A DNA stretch of 64,000 bases from Pegoplata infirma (lineage: Eukaryota > Arthropoda > Insecta > Diptera > Anthomyiidae). The notes under the pieces are model-generated. The model was not told the DNA's origin and made no database searches. It was given only the letters and a program-made list of their open reading frames with translations. Of the stretch, positions 56,154 to 64,000 are shown one piece after another (position 1 is the first letter of the stretch; every line of letters begins with the position of its first letter). Location of the stretch: the NCBI GenBank assembly GCA_963921195.1, contig OY992540.1, positions 78,481,337-78,545,336 of the forward strand, in the 5' to 3' direction. The translations under genes and the position numbers were made by a program.

Positions 56154-56796
56154 GTAGTTACGAGAACTTGCAGACGTTGTGTCAACACAACCAGGTTAAT
56201 TTATTATGGGTACAGGACACAACGGAATACAGGGAAATGAAAGGGCAGACGAACTCGCGAAACTTGGAGCTGATGGTGTAGGTACCACGGAGCTAGTTTT
56301 ACCATCGCTCCAACACTTCAAAAAAAGACGGGATTCCATAAATGTTGCAGTTGCGAACAGGAAGTGGGGACAACTAACAATATGCAAAATCAGCAGAACT
56401 TTATGGCCAACTTATGACCAAGGGAAAACTGAATACCTTTTATCACTCACGAGAAGGGAATGTCGAGCTCTGACGGGAATAATAACTGGTCACTGTCTCA
56501 TCGGCATTCATGCTAAGAATATTAGACTCAGCCCGGACGCCAGTTGTAAAAGATGCGGCTCACCAGGAGTGGATGAAACGATAAAACACATACTTTGTCA
56601 CTGTCCAGCGGTGGCAAGAAGTCGCCGATCGATTACTGGTCAGATAAGCTTTAATTCTTTGGAGGATATAACGCGAATGGATCTTAGAATATTAAAGAGA
56701 TTCGCAATGACTTTGAAAAAAAAAGTTTTGTGGTATCGCTATGGACCAAAAGGTCAATGCGAGGTGTAAATCGTACACCACCACCCTAACCTAACC
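56154..56796 (+). mobile_element. LINE 3' fragment, strongly 5'-truncated
   Basis: TATATTTTT lies at 56145-56153 and 56797-56805, a possible 9 bp target duplication, though low in complexity. The fragment holds the end of ORF2 and a short 3' UTR ending ACCACCACCCTAACCTAACC. The tail resembles that of the LINE at 42239 (CCTAACCTACC), so the two are related. Confidence 0.75.
56156..56769 (+). pseudogene. LINE ORF2 C-terminus: RNase H end and Cys/His motif
   Basis: Sequence from 56156 reads SYENLQTLCQHNQVNLLWV in one frame. One base is then missing, and the frame continues from about 56206 as GTGHNGIQGNERADELAKLG, the last RNase H block with its Asp in ERADELA. Downstream are TGHCLIGIHAKNIRLSPDAS and a CX2CX10HX4C motif (Cys 114, Cys 117, His 128 and Cys 133 of the 187-codon frame), as in the C-terminus of R1/I/LOA-type ORF2. 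The ATG at 56206 is not a real start. It ends at a natural stop (56767-56769). RT and endonuclease are absent. Confidence 0.85.
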
Positions 56797-57055
56797 TATA
56801 TTTTTATACCTGTTTAAAAATTTCTCACACTTAGACACAACCCCCTCCCCCCATTTAAATTCGAAAATTATCGTGTGAAATTTGAGAAATAACATTTTAA
56901 ATTTGAAAATGATCAAAAAAACTCTAGTTTGAAAAAAATTAATGAAATTCGAAGAAAATCAATGAAATTCGAAAAAAGCTTTACTCCTAGTTTTTTGAGC
57001 TTTTTTTTGGCATAAAAATGTTTATTTGTTTAACAAAATCACGAAAAAACATAGA

Positions 57056-57108
57056 AAACAAGCTAAAAAGTTAAATTTGGTCATGCCTAATATAGTGATA
57101 CCTAGGGT
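57056..57108 (+). mobile_element. INE-1-like family B 5' fragment
   Basis: AAACAAGCTAAAAAGTTAAA then TTTGGTCATGCCTAATATAG then TGATACC matches the 5' end of family B; it is cut by the hAT-like element that follows. Confidence 0.55.
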
Positions 57109-57850
57109 GTTCAGGCGATTAATCGAACAATTTTAGACGAATAATTGTTCGAATTATTTAAAATTGCTAATTTCGATTAAAAGATTAATCGGAGAATTTT
57201 TGCCGATTAATCGAATAATAATATATGGTTATTTTGGAAAATGTATAATTTTTTTAAAGTTTTAAGTCAAATACCGTTTTTTGAGATATAGCTCTCCAAC
57301 AATTAAAGTTAAAATCAATGACCTTTGAAGTTTCTCAAAAAAAAATCTTGGTAAATGAAATTTTAAAGGCTGCCTTATTACCTATTATTTAAAACCTGAA
57401 TGAGACCTGTATTATTATTACTATTTGAGACATCTTTATTTATGTCAGAACACTTTTGTCAAATATATACGATTTTGCCAATTTTCAAGACCCCATATCA
57501 CGGGAAGAAAACCCATCAGAAGTCCCAAATTTCGACACAATAATATTTTTGTATGGGCCCAACTATGTTCCAAGTTTCATTAAATTCGAAAGGGGTAAGG
57601 TCAAAAATGCCACTTTTTTCGGTTGAATTGAGGTGTTTTAACTCTATTTTTATTGTTGTTCGGATTTTCGCTGCTCCTGAATCTTGGGTTTTTTAAACAA
57701 CCTAAGATAAGTACCTGATAAAATTTTGGGTCAAATCGGTTGACTCTATAAGTTTCGAGTTTTGGGAAAAAACCCACTAAATTATAACATTTTTCCAACA
57801 GAACAAGTTCTTATGCTGAAACATTTCTCATATTGAAAATTTTTCAGATT
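57109..57850. mobile_element. hAT relic, same family as 5343-6235
   Basis: CTAGGGTGTTCAGGCGATTA then ATCGAACAATTTTAGACGAA then TAATTGTTCGAA is the complement of the right end of the 5343-6235 element. GATTTTCGCTGCTCCTGAAT, AAAATTTTGGGTCAAATCGG and AAGTTTCGAGTTTTGGG also match it in reverse. The opposite end and target duplication are not visible. The interior is longer and non-coding. Confidence 0.65.
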
Positions 57851-57916
57851 CTAATTTTTTTTTTTATAAAAAAATTCTCAGATTTTTCCTATAGAAAATT
57901 TCTCAGATTTTGCCTA

Positions 57917-58167
57917 CACACAGAAAAATAAATTTCCAATCGAATTTTTAAGTTGTATCAACTTATAATTCGAATGTCGCTACTTTTTTTGGGTCTGACA
58001 ACCGAATTTTGTTGTTGTTTCAATTAAAAGTCTGTTGTACCAAGCGAATTTTGTTGAGACTACTGTTATTCAATTGTGGCGACCTATGTATATGCAAATG
58101 TATCAAGCGATTTTTAGTTGTTTTAACTGAATTTCAGTTGGCAAATTTCAAATTAGTTTTCTGTGTG
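57917..58167. mobile_element. Element P, copy 2 (251 bp), TA target
   Basis: It starts CACACAGAAAAATAAATTTC after TA and ends AAATTAGTTTTCTGTGTG before TA. Interior AACCGAATTTTGTTGTTG-type motifs recall copy 1 at 42522. Non-coding. Confidence 0.7.
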
Positions 58168-58276
58168 TATAGAAAAATTCTTGCAATTATCTCAGAGTTT
58201 TTCTGTAGGAAAAGTATTTCCTATAGAAAAATTCACAAACTTTTTTTATGAAAAAAGTGAATTTTCTGAGCAATAT

Positions 58277-58815
58277 TTATACCCTCAACTTAGTGATAGA
58301 GGGTATATATAAGTTTGTAACTCATCGAAATATCGGTCTGGGACCCCATAAAGTATATATATTCATGATGCCTGATTGATTTTAAGAAATTCTAGCGATG
58401 TCCGTCTGTCCGTCTGTCTGTCTGTGGAAAATGCTGTCAAAATATTTCACAGAGATGACTGAAACTTAACATATTTATTGGAAGTTCTCCCGAGAAGTTT
58501 GGTATTGCATTTGAGCGATATCGGTTCAGCGTTTCAAAAGTTATGAACGAAAATGTAAGCACACCTAAAAAATTTTAGTATTTTCAACATAACCTAAAAA
58601 TACAAAATGCTTTAATTCGGCTTCTGGTTGACATATGTGAACATAATTAAACACCAAATGGTATTTAAACAAGTACGAATATATTTTTTGACAAAAAATT
58701 TTTTTTTTTCAAAAGTAATTTCCTTTTAAATAAAGTTTTTTGCAATAATCTTTTTGAAATTGTGGAGGGTATCACTATATTCGGCAAGGCCGAATTTATC
58801 TTTTTTACTTGTTTT
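58277..58815 (-). mobile_element. INE-1-like family B element, reverse copy
   Basis: It opens ATACCCTCAACTTAGTGATA then GAGGGTAT (3' hairpin). Then come ACTCATCGAAATATCGGTCT, ACCCCATAAAGTATATATAT and CCGTCTGTCCGTCTGTCTGT (58400-58424). It closes TATTCGGCAAGGCCGAA and TTTTTTACTTG. It pairs in layout with 12628-13187. Confidence 0.65.
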
Positions 58816-59138
58816 TTATTTTTTAAACCAGCGGTCAAAGTTTTGAAAAAATTACGTTTTTAGACAAAATTTCACTTTCGAATTTTTCTACTAAATTCGG
58901 ACAAAGCCTTTTGAGTATATATTTAAAACAAAATTGAGGGGTTACTCAGATCAGACTTTAAATTCTACTTTAAATTTGATTGACATTTACGAAAAAAAAA
59001 AAAATGCAAACAAGATTATAAATTCGTTATAAAAATCGTTTATTTAATTGAAAATGATTAATCGTAATAGCATGATATTTTTGACGATTACGATTAATAG
59101 GTGCGATTAATCGCGATTACGTTTTAATCGTTTTGCAG
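58816..59138. other. No gene; GATTAATCG-rich end
   Basis: 59050-59130 contains five GATTAATCG/CGATTACG motifs ending TTTTGCAGCTCTTG, which read in reverse resembles a hAT terminus with subterminal repeats. No partner end was found. Confidence 0.4.
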
Positions 59139-59155
59139 CTCTTGTTTAACCACAG

Positions 59156-59369
59156 GGGCCCCGTAGGCTAGTTGGTAGCGTGCTAGCCTTTCAACGTAGG
59201 GGTCGTGGGTTCGATTCCCACCAGCACCCTTGGTTTTTTCGCTGCAATGAGACGACGGCCATTGTTACCAGTTCTCGGTTAGGTTGTGTTTATTAAAAAT
59301 GAGTTGTAAATAAATAGAAAGAATAAATAAAAATAATTGATCGTATGATCAAAACTATTATAAAAAAAA
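59156..59369 (+). mobile_element. tRNA-derived SINE, complete, 17 bp target duplication
   Basis: CTCTTGTTTAACCACAG occurs at 59139-59155 and 59370-59386, exact over 17 bp. The 214 bp body starts GGGGCCCCGTAGGCTAGTTG then GTAGCGTGCTAGCC (A box region) and has GTCGTGGGTTCGATTCCCAC (B box GGTTCGATTCC). It continues with a tRNA-unrelated part (GCTGCAATGAGACGACGGCC, CAGTTCTCGGTTAGGTT) and ends in an AT-rich tail TATAAAAAAAA. It would be transcribed by Pol III and mobilised by a LINE; the partner is unknown. Confidence 0.9.
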
Positions 59370-59386
59370 CTCTTGTTTAACCACAG

Positions 59387-61205
59387 TATTAATTTAGAAT
59401 TTTACAACATTAATAAAATATTTATTTTAATAATAAAATTTTAACAACAAAAAAAATATGCCATGTTAACATAAATTTTCTAAACAAATTCGATTGAAAA
59501 TCAATTAAATACACATTACACAAGTTTGACGAGGGATTTAAGACTCTAAATAGAAAAATTGATTTTCAAATAACAAAGTGTGAACATTTACACAGTAACA
59601 ATTGACATTTTGAAAGATGATGTTAAGTAATTTACAAAAATAGAAAATATCTTGCAATACATATTTTAACCCCTAAAAATCATCATGAAATTTAAGAGAT
59701 AAAATTTTCAAAATACATAAAAACAAAAATTATTTTAAAGCAATTGTATTTGTGTGACCCTCAATTGGTTCTGGCACGCGTGCTAAAGTCATAATTTATG
59801 ATTAAATTAGAAAATTGAAAAATTATATGTATTTGGGGGTGATGCAAGTGATGTAAATGACAAATGTGCTAAAAATTGTCACAACAAAACAGCAAATATA
59901 CATTTTTGTATGAGTACAAACATTTTTTTTCACTTTTTTTAATACACTTAGCAAAAAATTTACACTAAAATTAAGTACCTATTTTAAAAATTAAAAAAAA
60001 AAAACTAACTAAAAACTTAAGTAAATTTACAAATTTACTTAGGTAAATTTAAATTTACAATTTACTTAGGTAAATTTAAAATTAAACCAATTTACTCAAA
60101 ATAATATTAAATTTAAATTTGATACTTATACCAAACCCCAGCAAAAATGCTTGATTTCAAGTAATCACATACATTAAAAATTATTGTATCCTGGAATCAA
60201 TTTCATTAACACTCTAGATTCAATCATTTTTGTTTGAAATTATTTAAAAAGCAATTATTTTCTTAAACAAGTATTTTTTTAAGTATTTGACATTGATTTT
60301 TTTTTGTAATTGCCGTTGCACATATTCTAAAATCTTTTTCAATAGGAATCTGTTCAAAAAACTCCAAAGAACTTTGTTAATTTTTACCCTAAAATTAGGT
60401 AATTTTACACCATGACTTATGTTTAAGTGTATTTTAAAAGTGTGTATAGATTTCATTACAACTGGTATGTTGTAGGTGGTTGACAATATTAGTATAAGCC
60501 TTTTTTTTTTCAAATATTGAGGGTTGTAATAGAGTTAAAAATGTATATCCCTTTTTATGTTTTGTGTTTTTTTTTTTTTTGGTGTAAGGGTTTCGGTTTT
60601 ATGTTTATTTGTATTTTTTGGTTTGTTTTACAAACAATAAATAAATATTTTTTTTTGTTTTACTTTTTCACATCTAGAAATTTTATTTTAAAATCTATTT
60701 AGTACTTATAGAAAAGCCTCTTTTATGTATAAATCATAGAACTTTTGTATGAGATGGCAGGTAGTAAATAATATTATTTAATCTTTGAGGGGGACAATTA
60801 TTAGAAAACAAATACGATAGTGTTATGCAGAATTTTAACGTTAAAGGGAACTCTTTTAAATATACACAGCAGAGTTGCCAGATTCTCTTATAGAGAGTTG
60901 TTTGGGAAAAATTAAAGATTTTGTAAAAAAAAAATTAAAGCCCCGGACAAAAAAGGAGAAAAATTAAGTTTTTTGGATTAAAAAATGCTATTAAAAAGCT
61001 TTTAGAAAAAAATGTTTGGATAACATTAAAATCTCAACACAGACCAGGGATTTGTCACATTTAAAGTATCAAGGCTAGATACATTTCTTAGCAAAGGTGG
61101 CATGGTTTTTATATAAAAGGTGTGAGGACTTTGATTTTAAAGTAAACAATTTGCTTTTCATTTTAAGTTTCGTATAAAAAGTCTGAAAAAAAACACCAAA
61201 ACATG
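59387..61205. other. AT-rich sequence without a gene
   Basis: A small inverted cluster of AAATTTACTTAGGTAAATTT motifs lies at 60020-60085. A minus-strand 89-codon frame (60244-60513) and a plus-strand frame at 60517-60702 have no recognisable domain. CAGAGTTGCCAGATTCTC at 60868 resembles a hAT start, but no partner was found. Confidence 0.5.
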
Positions 61206-61973
61206 CACAGAACCAATTTTTTACATAAATAGTATGAATTGCTTTCATTGATTTTAATTCATACTATATATGAAAAAAATTATACTATTTATGAATAAAT
61301 TAATTAAATTTCAGTTTTTAAAAAAATAAAAAAATCGAAGTTAGTTTGAAATAAAAAATAACAATTGTCAGAAATTTTTTTTTGGAGGAAATAATAATTT
61401 GGACATCAAGATGCTATTTTTGGCTAAAGAAAGGTATGTAATATATGATTATTATTTTTATAAAATTCAGCATCTTTTTTAACACAAATATGTATTTTTT
61501 CAGAAATTTTGCCGAATCTGTAATATGCAACATATCAAATACAATTCTTAAAAATATCATCCGATAGTTCCCTCAAAACACCATCAAGGAGTACCACCAA
61601 AATAAAAGCGGGTTCTTCAATCATTTAAAAATTATTTTCACAAGAAATTTAGCAAGAATATTCGCTTTTTTGTGTTTCTCTTAAAAATTATGTACCATTT
61701 ATATGTATTTGTAATTAGAAAGATAGTTTATTTACTAATAAAACCGCAGGTATCCATCCATTTAACTGTCCACGTATTATTATTATTGATTAAAATGAAC
61801 ATTTAGTGCAAAAATAAAAGCAAATCTATAAAAAATCCAACAGGAATTTGTTCATACTATGTATGACCAAATTCATAAATAGTATTAAAAAAGTTTGGGA
61901 AAAAAAAGTCATGTTGGATTCATAATATTTATGAATAAATTAATTCCAAGTATGAACTTTTTTTTTCTGTGTG
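61206..61973. mobile_element. Probable inverted-repeat element S
   Basis: It starts CACAGAACCAATTTTTTACA then TAAATAGTATGAATT and ends AGTATGAACTTTTTTTTTCT then GTGTG. TTTATGAATAAATTAATT occurs near both ends (61289 and 61929). No clean TA duplication is visible. Non-coding. Confidence 0.45.
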
Positions 61974-62775
61974 TTAGAAAATACACTTTCACATTTTTTT
62001 TATTTATAAATTTCACTCAGTTTTCTCTCACAAAATTTTTCTATATCTACTAATTTGATACAGAAGTAAAACCACGAAATAATATAAAGCAACGCTAATT
62101 TTATTAAATACATAATTAATGAATTACATTTCATTTTAAATTTCGTAAAGCAAGTCTAAAAAATCACAAAATAAATTCGTGCCGCTCTGATCAGCTGTTT
62201 TTGTTTGTCTACATTTTGCGCGTTAATTTTAGACTAAACAGATGCGACTCGACAGGTGTCAAAAAAAAAATTTTTTAACTGATTACAATGATATTTTTTA
62301 TGAAACTATGAAATCTAATAAAGCAATTTTTATGAAATTTGTTTCCAATAAGCATGATATTTTAATGAGCTTATGAATTCCTTCACTAGTTAAATGAAAA
62401 AAATGAATCCGTTTCATTTATGTCAACAAGATTTTTTTCAGGGCCTTGGGGTGATGTATTATGTGACATGTCACTACTAAACCAGTGGCACTAATAACAC
62501 TGTGCTACAAAAAACACAAAATCGAATATACTTTTGAAATGAGGTAGTTAGGGTTGTAGGTCTCGTCGAAAAGATCACAAAAATGCCCATCAACCTTGCC
62601 AGACACCCTCAAATTTTAAAGTTATTGTCAAAAAACGTTTTTTTGGGACTTTTCTCACTAAACCACGTGTAACTTAAAAAGTTTTCCACCGATTTTCCAT
62701 TTTTTAGCTGTTTTGGATAGATAAAATATAGGGCTTTTTAGGTGTGTGAATTGGTCTATACATTTAAGAACGATA
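61974..62775. other. No gene recognised
   Basis: 62440-62770 has lower AT (CAGGGCCTTGGGGTGATG, CCTTGCCAGACACCCTC) and may belong to an element that element I interrupts, but no ends were found. Confidence 0.45.
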
Positions 62776-63470
62776 CCCGAGTAAAAATAAACATATATAA
62801 CAATATATAACTTGATACAAACATAATAAATCATATATGATTATACATCCGTGAAGTGTTTTCTAATTTTTTTAAATGCAGTCATATGTTGTAATATATA
62901 ATTTAATCATGATTCGGATTAAAAGGTATACGGTTGATATAAATATATGAAATAATATTAGGGCCAATACAAAATTAGTTTTTCTTTATAATTTAATATA
63001 AAATTATATATAGCTTATTCTGTTCCATATATAAATGTTTCCAATTAAATGTTTCCAATTAACCAAAAATGTTCTAAGTTTTTTAAGCAAAGTATAAGAA
63101 TCTTTTAAAATGTTCCTAAACATTTCCTTGTTAGGGTTATGTATATCACCTAGCTGGCTCGAAGCGTACCCAAACATTTTTTTTGTTTTAGAAAATTATA
63201 TGTTTGGTGAATGTATCGTTGACCTGTGGTGTAACTCACCCAAACCAAAACACACCAAGTTTTTTTATGTTTTTATGCAATTAGATCTAATTGGATCCAA
63301 TGAAATATGGCAATATCTGGTCAAAACTCGGATGAAATCGAATCATATTTTATACAAGTTGATCTTTTTTAATGCAAAAACATCCATCATTATTCGGATT
63401 AAATTGCGTATAAATATATATTTTGTTATATATCATTATGTATTGCATCATATAAAAATTTTTACTCGGG
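62776..63470 (+). mobile_element. Element I, copy 2 (695 bp)
   Basis: CCCGAGTAAAAATAAACATA at the left and ATAAAAATTTTTACTCGGG at the right, with TA on both sides as a 2 bp duplication. It is about 98% identical to 36595-37290, the youngest-looking pair in the window. A 129-codon frame (63110-63499) runs out of the element and is shortened by frameshift differences in the other copy, so it is not evidence of a gene. Confidence 0.88.
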
Positions 63471-63694
63471 TATGTATTGATTTTTTCAACAATATCTAAT
63501 TTTTTGGTTATTTTTTGAAAAATTTTTGAGTTTATCGATTTTTTTCTGCTATAGTTCGTTCAACAATATTTATATTTATAAACGTATTCTTAAAGAATTT
63601 AATTGTGAATACGATGAGCTTTATGCCGAAAAAATCGAATAACAATTGACAGAGTTATGATAATTTTTCTAAAAAATAAAATTACGATTTTGCA

Positions 63695-64000
63695 TGAAAT
63701 TGCCATTCGGACAACCAAGGCAAAAAAAAATAAAAAAATAAACGCACATACTGAGAGGTCGCGTATCACTATTTTAAAGGTTTTTGGCCCCCTAAATTCG
63801 AATTTGACCTTGAAATTGCGCTATCTTATTAAGTTTTTGATATATCAATTTATGTTTATTATATCAAAAACCTGACGCGATAGAGCAATTTAAATGCCAG
63901 ATTCGGATTCAGCGCGCCAAAATCTTTAAAAATATTGTACATGACCTCTTATGATTAATTTATTTTTTTTGCCTGGGTTGTCTGAACGGCGATTTCCTGA
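63695..64000. repeat. Palindrome running off the window end
   Basis: TGCCATTCGGACAACCAAGG then CAAAAAAA (63700) is mirrored by TTTTTGCCTGGGTTGTCTGA then ACGGC (63970), and TGCGCTATCTTATTAAGTTT then TTGATATA by TATCAAAAACCTGACGCGAT. The centre is near 63850. The element probably continues past 64000. Confidence 0.65.

Noticed and set aside
60868..60890. CAGAGTTGCCAGATTCTC as a hAT terminus
   Set aside because: No complementary right end or 8 bp duplication was found downstream.
63110..63499. 129-codon frame in element I
   Set aside because: The frame is not maintained in the near-identical copy at 36595-37290 and runs past the element's end.

Overview
This 64 kb window looks like repeat-dominated intergenic or intronic DNA from a higher fly (Diptera, probably Schizophora). 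The reasons are very high A+T, many short elements built like INE-1/DINE-1 (a GACG/GACA-rich core plus a terminal hairpin), and a non-LTR retrotransposon with a C-terminal RNase H. Species cannot be named from the sequence. I found no intact host gene, rRNA, functional tRNA or CRISPR array. Every long reading frame belongs to a mobile element or a decayed one.

Layout: 1-5 kb holds three inverted-repeat elements and one copy of a 486 bp family (family H). 5.08-10.91 kb is a degenerate 48 bp satellite made of two alternating palindromes, interrupted by two hAT elements with perfect 8 bp target duplications and by a C-type tandem repeat. 11.3-13.2 kb has a third hAT and an INE-1-like element. 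15.2-16.8 kb has a head-to-tail pair of INE-1-like family A. 18-26 kb holds more foldback elements and a small hAT. 26.64-32.10 kb is a three-level nest: a foldback (F) carrying a 1.77 kb palindrome (E1) and a 3.2 kb long-inverted-repeat element (E2). E2 holds the decayed remains of a protein gene, probably transposase-related. 32.6-34.2 kb has another palindrome and element D, which contains a near-perfect 372 bp hairpin. 35.6-37.3 kb is a family A element with two other transposons inserted. 38.2-39.5 kb is a second D copy broken by a foldback. tRNA-derived SINEs lie at 39.9, 41.2 and 59.2 kb. A 5'-truncated LINE with a 12 bp target duplication occupies 42.2-44.3 kb. A Tc1/mariner-like palindrome sits at 46.7-47.5 kb. 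50.9-53.2 kb and 55.6-58.8 kb are mostly INE-1-like copies, with a second LINE fragment at 56.15 kb. Two roughly 98% identical copies of element I lie at 36.6 and 62.8 kb.

The order of nesting gives relative ages: satellite before hATs, family A before K and I, D before N, F before E1 and E2. The most unusual items are the E2 element with its relic gene, the satellite packed with TATCGATA (the DREF/BEAF-32 motif in Drosophila), and the repeated occurrence of tRNA-like Pol III promoter segments inside inverted-repeat DNA elements.
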